From positions 1 to 44,735 of the IMG/VR virus record IMGVR_UViG_3300035698_014381: DNA of 44,735 nucleotides; one strand, written 5' to 3'. Origin of the DNA: a virus. The notes beneath the pieces are model-generated. The model saw only the letters and a program-made list of their open reading frames with translations, had not been told where the DNA came from and did not search any database. Below, piece by piece: positions 14,107 through 22,288 of the stretch (positions are counted from its first letter, which is position 1; every line of letters begins with the position of its first letter). The position numbers and the translations under genes are program-made.

Positions 14107-16704
14107 ATGTACACGTACAAGAAGCCCCGCACGCTTACGGGTGCAGACGGTTCGATAACGATGGACGACACGCCGCAGCCGATTTACGGAGAGTCGGTGC
14201 CCGTCACGTTTGCCGAGGTGTACAAGCGCACGACGCAGCTCGATGTAGTGTCCGGGAATCCGTACCGCGAGGACGGATCGTTTCGTTTTGCGTCGCGTGA
14301 TGGCACGTCAAGTCCCGACACGCCACGTACGGTGGAGCGCGCGCGCCGTCGCGCGTCCGTGGTACAGAACCCGGAGTCGAGCCTCATGTTCGCCTCACCG
14401 GAGCAACGCACAGGCCGGTCGATCTACAACGCGCAAAACGATGTTCGCACAGGCCAGCAGCGCGAGTTCCGCGAGGCCCAATCGGAAGTGCTGGGGATGC
14501 TGGGCATTGAGAAGGGCACGACACAGGACGCGCTCGGTCTGTGGAAAGATCCGACCGACGGTGTCGGGGCGGAGGCAAGCACCGCCACGTTTCTCCCGCG
14601 CGGTATTTCACACGACGACGCGACGTTGGCGGCAGTGATGATGGGGCGCTTGACGAATCAAAAAGCCGTGATTGCGTACACGCCCGATAAGGCAGGCAAA
14701 GATTTGCGCGTGACCGTGCAGGGGCTGCAGGGGAAAGCCACAGCGGTGTACAAGCACTTTGCCGATGCCGGTATCGAAAACGTCACCCTCGTGCGCGACG
14801 CGCAGGGATGGACCGCACACTTACTGGGCTTCCATGAATGGGGCGGCGACGACGCACAGCAGAAGATGATGGCGAGCGCCAACACGATTGGCCGTGCGAA
14901 CGGCGCAAGTAAACTCACCTACAGCACAGGGACTGCCAGCTATGTCGGAGCCGAAACGCGAGAAGACGCCAACACCGAGTACGACCGACGCATCAATGCT
15001 GCACAAGCTGGCGGCGTCGCTGGGAATCGAGGACGTGACTTCGACGGACGGTGGGATGCTCTCCTTTCGCAGTGGAAAAACCGTCAACCCGGACGACGTG
15101 TATCACGAGCCGTCACAAAAGAAGACGCCACGCCCCGACTGAGCGCGCTGCTGGACGTAGTCGAGGCGTGGGCCGACGTGGCGGGCGATCGCTTGCTCAA
15201 AAATGCCACGACGTTGTCCGTCGTGAGCGGGAACCCCTACCGCAATGCGGACTCGATGACCTTCGCGTCCGCTGAGGGGGGATCGGGAGCGCTCGCGACG
15301 GCGGAAGGGCGCGCGTTTCTGCGGCAGGGCGTCAACCAACCAGTCGAGCCGGACGCGTTGATTCCCCCGCCGGTGCTGACGATGACGAACAGCGCGTTTG
15401 GGTTGATGAACGAGAAAGCGCGGGCGACGTTTCGCAATCAAGCGGCAGATGCGATCATCGCGGATCGAGCGCTGGCGGGGGCCAACGGCAGGGTCACGCG
15501 GAAGTCGATCGATGCCGTGTTGGGAGGGATGCACGCGTCGCTGCACGACATGACGCCGCAGGACGTGGCGTCCATTTCAAAAAGTGTTCGCGACTACGAA
15601 CAGACGTTTGCCCAAGGGACCAACTTTCGGAACTGGGATGCGGTAGACGAGCTGCGCGTGCTCGGATCGCAAGGGGACGCCGATGCATGGTACATCTCGA
15701 ACGACATCATCAAAGAAGTCTTTCACGAAGCGGCAGACGCGCGCGTGTTTACGCTGCTGCTGGCCGTTACGTCGCAGCGGAATGCTGTGCCGCAGAACAC
15801 TGGCATGGCGCTCAATCTTTTGCTGCAGTACCGCGCGGCAGGACGAAAAATCCCGGAGGGCGGGTTCCTTGGAGGCATGACGGGGGTGATGGAAAACGCG
15901 GCGAACGTTATTCGGGACGGGGCAGTGGCGGGCAGTAAGATCGGGGAGTTCGTGCGGGCGCTAGATGGCGACCCTAATGCCGTGGTTACGGATATCTGGA
16001 TGGCGCGCGCGTTCGGCTTGAAAACCGACACACCGACCGATCGGGAGCACCGTATCATTCAACGTATCGTGACGACGAAGGCCAAGGAGCTGGGCATGAC
16101 GCCGAGTTCTCTGCAGGCGGCGATTTGGAACGGGGCCGCACGGGCAGATTTTGTGCGACGGGGCAGGCCGTTCCCCGAAGAGGACTTCAAGGGCTATGGG
16201 TCGCAGCTCTTGCGTCGCGCGCGGGACACGGACCCCGAGTTCAAACGCACGTCCGGAAGTGGCAAGAACAAGATCACGTTGCCCATTCCCGCTGATCACG
16301 AATACTTCGGCATGTTTTCGCAGGCCTCCGTGCGGACGTGGGAGATCATCGGCGGGAGCACCTACAAGCGCGCGCTGTTGGGGCAGATCCGCGATCGCAT
16401 CCGCACGCGCTCTCGCTTCTACAAGGTGGACCGTGCATCGTCGGCGCTTCGCATGCTGCTGGCGCTCACTGTGCTGGAGGCAGGCCTTGATGAGCGGAAG
16501 TGGCGTCGTCTGGTCAGCACCGCGTTAGGGGGCGTGCCGCCCAATGGCGCGTGGGAATCGGCGTGCCGTGATGCAGAGCCGTTTTTTAATGCGGGCCGAC
16601 AGTTTAACATCGCCGCGCAAACCGAGTCCGTCGCGAAGCGCGCCATCCTCTTCGCAGCCGCGTTCGTGACGGTTTCCGCAAATCACCCGTCTCCCCTGCC
16701 ATGA
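14107..16704 (+). CDS. Multidomain head-region protein with two SGNPYR tags and a glycosylase-like domain; possibly two genes
   Basis: One open frame of 865 codons from ATG 14107. Tag VVSGNPYRE starts at V47 and a second, VVSGNPYR, at V372. Residues ~150-300 form an unrecognised alpha/beta domain. Residues ~525-660 (LLLAVTSQRNAVPQNTGMA, then KIGEFVRALDG and VVTDIWMARAFG) resemble a helical DNA-glycosylase-like fold seen in phage proteins; this is tentative. The stretch 14942-15142 has poor codon use in this frame and encodes another gene in frame 2. A frame-1 restart at CTG 15139 (CTGA) or GTG 15178 would place the second tag about 15-28 residues from a new N-terminus, as in the sister genes. 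I think the ORF may represent two cistrons. Confidence 0.65.
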   Translation: MYTYKKPRTLTGADGSITMDDTPQPIYGESVPVTFAEVYKRTTQLDVVSGNPYREDGSFRFASRDGTSSPDTPRTVERARRRASVVQNPESSLMFASPEQRTGRSIYNAQNDVRTGQQREFREAQSEVLGMLGIEKGTTQDALGLWKDPTDGVGAEASTATFLPRGISHDDATLAAVMMGRLTNQKAVIAYTPDKAGKDLRVTVQGLQGKATAVYKHFADAGIENVTLVRDAQGWTAHLLGFHEWGGDDAQQKMMASANTIGRANGASKLTYSTGTASYVGAETREDANTEYDRRINAAQAGGVAGNRGRDFDGRWDALLSQWKNRQPGRRVSRAVTKEDATPRLSALLDVVEAWADVAGDRLLKNATTLSVVSGNPYRNADSMTFASAEGGSGALATAEGRAFLRQGVNQPVEPDALIPPPVLTMTNSAFGLMNEKARATFRNQAADAIIADRALAGANGRVTRKSIDAVLGGMHASLHDMTPQDVASISKSVRDYEQTFAQGTNFRNWDAVDELRVLGSQGDADAWYISNDIIKEVFHEAADARVFTLLLAVTSQRNAVPQNTGMALNLLLQYRAAGRKIPEGGFLGGMTGVMENAANVIRDGAVAGSKIGEFVRALDGDPNAVVTDIWMARAFGLKTDTPTDREHRIIQRIVTTKAKELGMTPSSLQAAIWNGAARADFVRRGRPFPEEDFKGYGSQLLRRARDTDPEFKRTSGSGKNKITLPIPADHEYFGMFSQASVRTWEIIGGSTYKRALLGQIRDRIRTRSRFYKVDRASSALRMLLALTVLEAGLDERKWRRLVSTALGGVPPNGAWESACRDAEPFFNAGRQFNIAAQTESVAKRAILFAAAFVTVSANHPSPLP
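14942..15142 (+). CDS. Nested 66-aa gene in an alternative frame
   Basis: ATG at 14942 has AGGGA 9 bases upstream and opens a 66-codon frame inside the larger ORF. Third-position GC counted by hand is about 74 percent in this frame against about 48 percent in the large ORF's frame over the same bases, so this looks like the translated frame. The product is hydrophilic: a Lys/Pro/Thr-rich start (MSEPKREKTPTP), a short helix (MLHKLAASLGIED) and a Lys/Pro-rich end. Its TGA lies in CTGA, with CTG in the frame of the downstream tagged domain. Function unknown. Confidence 0.6.
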   Translation: MSEPKREKTPTPSTTDASMLHKLAASLGIEDVTSTDGGMLSFRSGKTVNPDDVYHEPSQKKTPRPD

Positions 16705-17870
16705 AATACACTACGTTCCGCCGCGCGCTGGCCGCTGTGTTGAAAGGGACGACGACAATGCCCGTCGTTTCGGGGAACCCGTACCGTGACGGGGCCAGTA
16801 TGCGCTTCGCGTCGCGTGACGGGAGCGCGGGCGGCGCACCGGAAGCGAAAGACGCGGGCGGCGCACTTATGCGCCGGTCTGACCCCGTGCCGAATGCCAG
16901 CACCAAACAGCACATAGACCGGCGCTCGCAATCGGCATGGAATCGCGAGGGGGCGGAGGGGGTGATTCGCGAGCAAGCGGGGCGCGTCGATCAGAAGGCG
17001 GCGCTTGCCGAGCTGGCCGCAATGCGCGATGTCAAGCACCCGACGCGTGACAAGTCGATGAACGACATGGTCGAGCACGCGAAGACGCTTGATCAAAACG
17101 CGATCGAGTTAGGGCTCACGCCCGCGCAGCTGGAGAACGCTAACAACTTGGCATTCTCGCACATGCAGAAGTTCGGCAAAGACGCCGCCTACGATCGCCG
17201 CGCGGTGCTGGTGATCGGCCTCTCGGGCGCGGGCAAGACTAGCGTGATCAACGCCTTTCAGCGCGATTTGAACGGAGTCGAAATCGACTCCGATCACTTC
17301 AAAAAACAGCTTAAAGGATTCAACAACGGGCTTGGATCGATGGAGGTGCATGCGGAATCGTCCGTCTCGGCCAAGGCCGCGATGGCGATGGGCATCGAGT
17401 CGGGCGTCAACATGATCCTGCCGAAAGTGGGTGGCATGGATAGTGAAAAGTCTATCCGTCGTGAAATCGACAAGTTGAAGAAGGCGGGCTACGCCGTCGA
17501 AGTGCATCTCGTGCAGCTCGATCACACCGAGTCGATGAAGCGCGTCGTGTCGCGCTTCATCGGCACGAAAGAGAGTCCGGGGGAGCAGCTGGTGCCGGTG
17601 GACTACGTCGAAGCGATGAAGGGCAAGGAACCGATTCGCTTGATGGAAAAACTTGTCCGAGACGGGACACTTGATGGATCATCGTGGTCTATCCTGCACA
17701 ACAATGTCGGACGCGGAGAGCCGTATGGAATCATTGCCCACAAAGGAAGCAACTCCCTCCTTGACAAAGTATTCGAAGGAAAATCGCCCAGCGATGTCGT
17801 ACGCGCAGCGAATCGAACTCGACAGCGCAAACCTGCAAGTCGCCCTCGGCAGTCCCCTCGCCGAGGTTGA
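16701..17870 (+). CDS. Tagged zeta-toxin-like P-loop kinase, 389 aa
   Basis: Begins in ATGA at 16701. An N-terminal helix-like stretch and tag VVSGNPYRD (V22-D30) precede a disordered linker and, from ~165, a P-loop kinase domain: Walker A GLSGAGKT (173-180, K179), EIDSDHF (D196, D198), then HAESSVSAKAAMAMGIESGVN and QLDHTESMKRVVSRF. This order matches zeta toxins, which phosphorylate UDP-N-acetylglucosamine and block wall synthesis. Zeta genes normally pair with an epsilon antitoxin, and none is recognisable here. The C-terminal ~25 residues are Arg/Pro-rich where the next gene overlaps. I infer a packaged effector. Confidence 0.72.
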   Translation: MKYTTFRRALAAVLKGTTTMPVVSGNPYRDGASMRFASRDGSAGGAPEAKDAGGALMRRSDPVPNASTKQHIDRRSQSAWNREGAEGVIREQAGRVDQKAALAELAAMRDVKHPTRDKSMNDMVEHAKTLDQNAIELGLTPAQLENANNLAFSHMQKFGKDAAYDRRAVLVIGLSGAGKTSVINAFQRDLNGVEIDSDHFKKQLKGFNNGLGSMEVHAESSVSAKAAMAMGIESGVNMILPKVGGMDSEKSIRREIDKLKKAGYAVEVHLVQLDHTESMKRVVSRFIGTKESPGEQLVPVDYVEAMKGKEPIRLMEKLVRDGTLDGSSWSILHNNVGRGEPYGIIAHKGSNSLLDKVFEGKSPSDVVRAANRTRQRKPASRPRQSPRRG

Positions 17871-18003
17871 AGCCGCGTACCCAGAGCTGGCCGGGTGCAT
17901 TCGCGTGCCCACAGCAGCGGAAACAAAGCAGATCGCTGAGGGCGCGGCGGTCATGCGGGCGTACGCAACCGCGTACGCGGCGCGCAAGAAACACACCAAG
18001 TGA
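17794..18003 (+). CDS. Small helical protein overlapping the zeta-like gene, 69 aa
   Basis: This frame has better codon use than the end of the zeta-like gene, which it overlaps by 77 bases. Start choice is uncertain: ATG 17794 (weak AAGGA 13 bases upstream) or ATG 17725, which has GGAG 6-8 bases upstream and adds 23 residues. The product is mainly helix (YAQRIELDSANLQVAL, AETKQIAEGAAVMRAYATAY) with a basic end. It could be a head-joining protein or conceivably an antidote to the kinase; neither is supported by a motif. Confidence 0.6.
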   Translation: MSYAQRIELDSANLQVALGSPLAEVEAAYPELAGCIRVPTAAETKQIAEGAAVMRAYATAYAARKKHTK

Positions 18004-18015
18004 TAGGAGTCGCAC

Positions 18016-19542
18016 GTGACTGACGCGCTGAGTGGAGACATTGATGCCGGAACACCATCGCCCGCGAAACTCGCGCAGGAGATTGGTGCGTCCGGGCTGC
18101 TCGGCGCGTCGGCGGGACAGGGCTACATCTACGACGAGCGCTTGCCCGAACTGCAAGGGATCGCGGGACGCCGCACGCTGCGGAAGTTGGGCGAAGACCC
18201 GGTCGTGTGGGCGTCGCTGTACGCGATTGAGCAACTGGTGCGGCACGTTGCATGGCGCGTCGAACCCAACGCGGACGCCCCTGAGTCCCATGGCGAGCGG
18301 GGCGTGAGCTTTGTCGAGGGCGTGTTGTTCAAAGACATGGATGTACCGTTTGCGGAAGTCGTGAGCGACGCCGTCTCGATGCTCGCGTTCGGATTTTCGA
18401 TTCAAGAGATCGTGTTCAAAAAGCGGAAGGGGCCGAACACGAACTCCTCAAAATCGAGTCTGTATGACGATGAGCATTACGGGGTGGCACGTCTTGCGTC
18501 GCGCAATCAGGACACGATCCAGCGCTGGATTTATGGGCCAGAAGCCGATCGTCTCATCGGCATCGAGCAACTTGTCCCGGATGGAATGACCGGCAGCGTG
18601 CTTATCCCCTACTGGAAAACGCTCCACTACCGCACGACGGCCAGCCGTAACAACCCGGAAGGGCGGGCGCTCACGCGTGGCGCGTATCGGTCGTGGGTGC
18701 GGAAGCAGGAGCTGGAGCACGCCGAGGGACGCATCATGTCACGCGCGGCGGGCATTGTCGAGATCCGCATCCCGGCGCGGTTTCTTGCCGCAGGCGCGTC
18801 GCCCGAAGAAGCGGCGGTGGCCACCGCGTTTCGCGTTGCGGCGGATCGCATCGCTCAAGAGCGTCAAGGCAGCCTGTTGCTGGCCAGCGATCGCGACGCG
18901 TCAGGCAACTACCTGTACGACATCACCTACAAAACCACGGACTCGCGCCGTGCGACGGAAGTGTCTGCGGCCATTGAGCGCTACGATCGTCGCATCGCGA
19001 TGACGATGCTGACCGATTTTTTGCTGCTGGGCCACGAAGCGGTAGGCAGCTTCGCCCTCTCCGATTCGAAGACGAGTGTCTTCGCGCGCAGCATCTCCTC
19101 TCTGCTCAACAACATCGCCGATCAGTTCAACCGCGTGTTGCTCCCGCTGCTGTGGAGCGTGAACGGATTTGACACGAGCGTCATGCCCACGATCGTTGCG
19201 GGCGATTTGGAGGATCGGGACGTGGCCGCTGTTGGGGCCTATCTGTCGAGCTTGGCCGGTGCGGGCATGCCGTTGTTTCCCGATGAGGCGACGGAAAACT
19301 ACCTGCGCGATCTCATAGGCTTGCCGACCAAAAGCGAAACCTCGCAGGCAGCGGCGCAAGTGCAGACCGGCGCAGCAGGGCAAGGAGAGCCTGTGGCAGG
19401 CGGTGAGGCACCTGCGCCGCCCGGACAGGGCCAAGGTCCGCCCACGGGGTTGCAGGCTGCTGGCGGGGCTGCAGCGCGTCCCCCGTGGGCAACGCCCGCG
19501 CCGCCGGATCCGGATGACGACGACGCGGACGACGCCGCGTGA
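18016..19542 (+). CDS. Portal protein, Mu gp29-like (DUF935 type)
   Basis: Dodecameric ring at the capsid vertex through which terminase packages DNA. GTG at 18016 has TAGGAG 6 bases upstream. Family-like features: LYAIEQLVRHVAWRVEP, an acidic/hydrophobic core with VSMLAFGFSIQEIVFK, then the LTRGAYRSWVRKQELE and GIVEIRIP stretches, the expected long helix region, and a C-terminal Gly/Pro/Ala-rich disordered tail (from ~450). Length 508 is typical. It is followed, overlapping by GTGA, by the Mu F-like protein, which is the standard order. Confidence 0.9.
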   Translation: MTDALSGDIDAGTPSPAKLAQEIGASGLLGASAGQGYIYDERLPELQGIAGRRTLRKLGEDPVVWASLYAIEQLVRHVAWRVEPNADAPESHGERGVSFVEGVLFKDMDVPFAEVVSDAVSMLAFGFSIQEIVFKKRKGPNTNSSKSSLYDDEHYGVARLASRNQDTIQRWIYGPEADRLIGIEQLVPDGMTGSVLIPYWKTLHYRTTASRNNPEGRALTRGAYRSWVRKQELEHAEGRIMSRAAGIVEIRIPARFLAAGASPEEAAVATAFRVAADRIAQERQGSLLLASDRDASGNYLYDITYKTTDSRRATEVSAAIERYDRRIAMTMLTDFLLLGHEAVGSFALSDSKTSVFARSISSLLNNIADQFNRVLLPLLWSVNGFDTSVMPTIVAGDLEDRDVAAVGAYLSSLAGAGMPLFPDEATENYLRDLIGLPTKSETSQAAAQVQTGAAGQGEPVAGGEAPAPPGQGQGPPTGLQAAGGAAARPPWATPAPPDPDDDDADDAA

Positions 19543-20642
19543 TTCCCTCATCAAGAAAAGCACGCAGCGTCGGACGCGCGCCGCTCCCGCAATGGGCCGG
19601 TTCCGTCACGAAGGCGCGCGGGGACGATTTGCTCGATGCGTTTGTGCGCCGCGCCAATAAGCTCACGCCGCTGATCCGCTCACAGGTGATGAGATTTTTA
19701 GAAGCGGTGGGCGAGAGCGCGCCCGAGTCGCTATGGGAGCGCGCGCTATCTACGGGAGATATCACGCCGTTGTTTGAATGGGTCTGGAGCAACGTCAGCA
19801 CGCCCTCGGCAACGCTTCGTGTCGAGCTGGGGCGCGTGGTGCGACAGGCGGCACTGCGGGAAGGCGCGTGGATGTTTCCGGTGGGGGCCACGGTCGCGCA
19901 GATTCGCTTCGACACGGCGAACCCGCTCGCGATCACCGTGCTTGAGGACTACGCGTTGCCTTTGGTGCAACAGATGCGCGAGTCGATGAGAAAAACGCTG
20001 GCGCGTGTCGTCGCGGAAGGAATCGGAAAGGGATCACCGCCCGCTGAGATGGCGCGCTTGATGCAGCGCACGCGTGGCTTCTCGCTCACGGAAAACCAGT
20101 GGACGGCGGTGAACAACTATCGCACCGAACTGGAAACAGGGCGATCGTCACGGGCGCGTCAGTTAGTGGACCGCCGCTTTTCGACGACCAACATGTCCCC
20201 CGAAAAAGTGGATCGCATGGTGGGCCGCTACGCCGAGCGCTACCTCCGGTACCGCGCGGAAACGATCGCACGGAGCGAGTCGATTCGCGCGCTCAACACC
20301 GGCAACTGGCTGGCGATGCACTACGCCGCAGAGGATGGATTGGTCGAGCGCGAGGAGATGGTGCGTCGGTGGTTTCCTGCGGCGGACAATGCGACGGGCG
20401 GCGGGCCGTGCCCGATCTGTCTCGACATCGCGATGCGAAACGAAAACGGCGTGGCGTTTGACGAGCCGTTCATACTCAACGACGCGGGCGACACCATCAT
20501 GCAGCCGCCCGCGCATCCCAACTGCCGGTGCGTCGTGTTTTCCCGCCCGCGCATTGTTCCGACCGAGTCGTTCACACTTCCCGAGGCGTACCTACCGCCC
20601 CGACTACGAGGCCGCGCGAGAGCGGTAGGAGCCGTCCCATGA
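19539..20642 (+). CDS. Phage head morphogenesis protein, Mu F / SPP1 gp7-like
   Basis: Minor head protein that assists prohead assembly and is often carried in the virion. Diagnostic C-terminal region: RYRAETIARSESIRALNTGN, then CPICLD with a CxxC pair, and PPAHPNCRCVVF, the conserved HPNCRC motif of this family. The N-terminal ~150 residues are helical. GTG at 19539 overlaps the portal stop, and the stop overlaps the protease start, so head genes are translated as a coupled set. Length 367 is normal. Confidence 0.9.
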   Translation: MIPSSRKARSVGRAPLPQWAGSVTKARGDDLLDAFVRRANKLTPLIRSQVMRFLEAVGESAPESLWERALSTGDITPLFEWVWSNVSTPSATLRVELGRVVRQAALREGAWMFPVGATVAQIRFDTANPLAITVLEDYALPLVQQMRESMRKTLARVVAEGIGKGSPPAEMARLMQRTRGFSLTENQWTAVNNYRTELETGRSSRARQLVDRRFSTTNMSPEKVDRMVGRYAERYLRYRAETIARSESIRALNTGNWLAMHYAAEDGLVEREEMVRRWFPAADNATGGGPCPICLDIAMRNENGVAFDEPFILNDAGDTIMQPPAHPNCRCVVFSRPRIVPTESFTLPEAYLPPRLRGRARAVGAVP

Positions 20643-21205
20643 GCAGTATCTCACCGACCGAAGCGTTACGCCTCGCCGTCTTGGCTATCCGACACGCCGT
20701 GTCACACGGCGACGTGGAAAAACTGGATGCCGATCTCTCGCGTGTGACTGAACGCGTGGCCGTCGCGTCACGCCCACAGACGCGCTCGATCACGAAAGTC
20801 GATCACGCACAGCGGTTGGTGTACGGGTGGGCTCTGGTCACGAAAGATGGCGGCGAAGATGTGCAGGACTTGCAGGACGATCTCGTAGACGGCGAAGAGA
20901 TCCGCGAGACAGCGCACGCGTTTATCAAGGGCGAACGGGTGCTTGGTCGCATGCACACCCTCATGGGCGTCGGGGAGGTGGTCGAATCTGTCGTGTTGAC
21001 GAAAGACATTCAGGACGCGCTTGGAATCGATCTTGGTGTGGAGGGCTGGTTCGTTGGCGTACACGTGACGGACGACGACACGTGGTCGCGCGTACAAAAA
21101 GGAGAGCTACGCATGTTCAGCATTGGGGGAACCGGAGAGCGACACCCTGTCATCGCGAAACGCGCAGGCGGGGCCGTGCTTTTTGCGGAGGCGTATCGTG
21201 CATAA
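20639..21205 (+). CDS. XkdF-like prohead maturation protease (core)
   Basis: Cleaves scaffold and prohead proteins before DNA packaging. Matches the XkdF/S78-like family: ITKVDHAQRLVYGWALVTKDGG, VQDLQDDLVDGEEIRETAHAFI, GRMHTLMGVGEVVES (candidate His106), GWFVGVHVTDDDTWSRVQKGE and MFSIGG (candidate nucleophile Ser161). At 188 residues it lacks the LVDRGAN segment that usually follows in such proteins; that segment is encoded by the next, overlapping gene in another frame. ATG at 20639 overlaps the upstream stop. Confidence 0.87.
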   Translation: MSSISPTEALRLAVLAIRHAVSHGDVEKLDADLSRVTERVAVASRPQTRSITKVDHAQRLVYGWALVTKDGGEDVQDLQDDLVDGEEIRETAHAFIKGERVLGRMHTLMGVGEVVESVVLTKDIQDALGIDLGVEGWFVGVHVTDDDTWSRVQKGELRMFSIGGTGERHPVIAKRAGGAVLFAEAYRA

Positions 21206-21377
21206 GCCGCGAGGAAACTGGCTGCGAAAGATTCGCCTCAAGGAGCTGAGTTTGGTGGATCGCGGAGCCAACCCACGCGCCCACTTTGTGATCACGAAGC
21301 GGGACGCCTCGTCCAATGTGCTGATGTTTTCTGATGCGGCGCGCTTGATGCGCTGCGCTACCCTCCGACCACACTGA
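21198..21377 (+). CDS. Separate C-terminal segment of the prohead protease (ELSLVDRGAN), 59 aa
   Basis: GTG at 21198 has GGAG about 7 bases upstream and overlaps the protease gene by 8 bases in the +1 frame. The product contains LKELSLVDRGANPRAHFVI, a segment normally at the C-terminal end of the XkdF-like protease domain. Here it appears as its own cistron, or would be joined by a +1 frameshift near the GCA TAA stop. Either the protease is split into two chains or the annotation hides a frameshift product. It is followed directly by the scaffold-like gene. Confidence 0.65.
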   Translation: MHKPRGNWLRKIRLKELSLVDRGANPRAHFVITKRDASSNVLMFSDAARLMRCATLRPH

Positions 21378-21379
21378 TC

Positions 21380-22276
21380 ATGTCACTTCGCACGATTTTG
21401 TCAAAGCTGGGCATCGCCAAGAGCGCCCCCACGACCACGCTCGATCAGATGTCGGCGGCGCTGCATACCAGCCTCGTTTCGATCTCGAAAGACGCGACAC
21501 CGACGCAGCGCCCCGCGCTGATCGATCAAACGCTCACCCAGTTCCGCGACGCGCTGCACGATGAGATGGCGCGCCGTAGTCTGCTCGCAAAAGCCAAGAT
21601 GCCCCCGAAAGATGGCGGCACGTTGTTCGGGTCTGATGAAGACGAAGACGCGATGGACGACGACGCGATGGACGACGACGCGATGGACGAAGACGAGACG
21701 TACGAGGAAAAGGCCTACGAGGAAGATGTGACTGACGAGGACGAGACAGCGTCCGCTTCGTCAGACTCCATGGACGACGCTACTGACGATTCAGATGAGG
21801 AAGACGAGGACATGAACGCAACCGTGAAGAAGCAGTATACGGATCGCATCGCCATGCTTGAGGCCAAGCTCCGCACCACGACGGTGCAGAAGGCGGACAT
21901 CGAGAAGATGCGCGAGACGATCGCCAAGCACGAAGACCGCGCCGCGTTGGCCGACTCGCTCGCGCAGTCGCGCGCTGTGTTGGGCGACATGGCGACAGTG
22001 GAAGAAGTCGCCAAGGTGGCCGAACAGATTCGCAAGGGATTCGACGTGTCGGTGCTCGCACCGATCGCCAAGCAGCGCGAAGTGTTCGCCAAAGCCGCCA
22101 TGCTCACGCATGAAGTCGGCACGGCAGTGCGGGGCGGGGATTCCTCCCCCATGGCGGAGCTGGCGAAAGCCGCGGCGTCGGTCATCGAGAAGAACGACAA
22201 GCTCACGCAGGAGCAGGCCATCGCTCGCGCGCTGGAGCTTAACCCCTCACTGTACGACGCCGCGATCGCGCGCTAA
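21380..22276 (+). CDS. Acidic scaffold-like protein, 298 aa
   Basis: Lies between protease and capsid genes, the usual place of a scaffolding protein. Residues ~85-145 are extremely acidic with tandem DAMDD units (a 15-bp repeat). Residues ~150-298 are long helices (YTDRIAMLEAKLRTTTVQKADIEKMRETIAKHED), coiled-coil-like, and end with a helical domain (QEQAIARALELNPSLYDAAIA). Scaffolds are typically acidic, helical and removed by the prohead protease. The start has only a weak ribosome-binding site and is preceded by a two-base gap after the protease fragment stop. Confidence 0.7.
   Translation: MSLRTILSKLGIAKSAPTTTLDQMSAALHTSLVSISKDATPTQRPALIDQTLTQFRDALHDEMARRSLLAKAKMPPKDGGTLFGSDEDEDAMDDDAMDDDAMDEDETYEEKAYEEDVTDEDETASASSDSMDDATDDSDEEDEDMNATVKKQYTDRIAMLEAKLRTTTVQKADIEKMRETIAKHEDRAALADSLAQSRAVLGDMATVEEVAKVAEQIRKGFDVSVLAPIAKQREVFAKAAMLTHEVGTAVRGGDSSPMAELAKAAASVIEKNDKLTQEQAIARALELNPSLYDAAIAR
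21647..21691 (+). repeat. Tandem 15-bp repeat, three units
   Basis: Three in-frame copies of GACGCGATGGACGAC (the third ends in GAA) encode DAMDD-DAMDD-DAMDE in the scaffold-like protein. Copy number may vary by slippage. Confidence 0.9.
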
Positions 22277-22288
22277 GGAGATCTGACG

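Noticed and set aside
14888-14941. Upstream extension of the nested 66-codon gene
   Set aside because: The ATG at 14942 has an AGGGA site, while the extension has no signal of its own and overlaps a stretch that reads well in the long frame.
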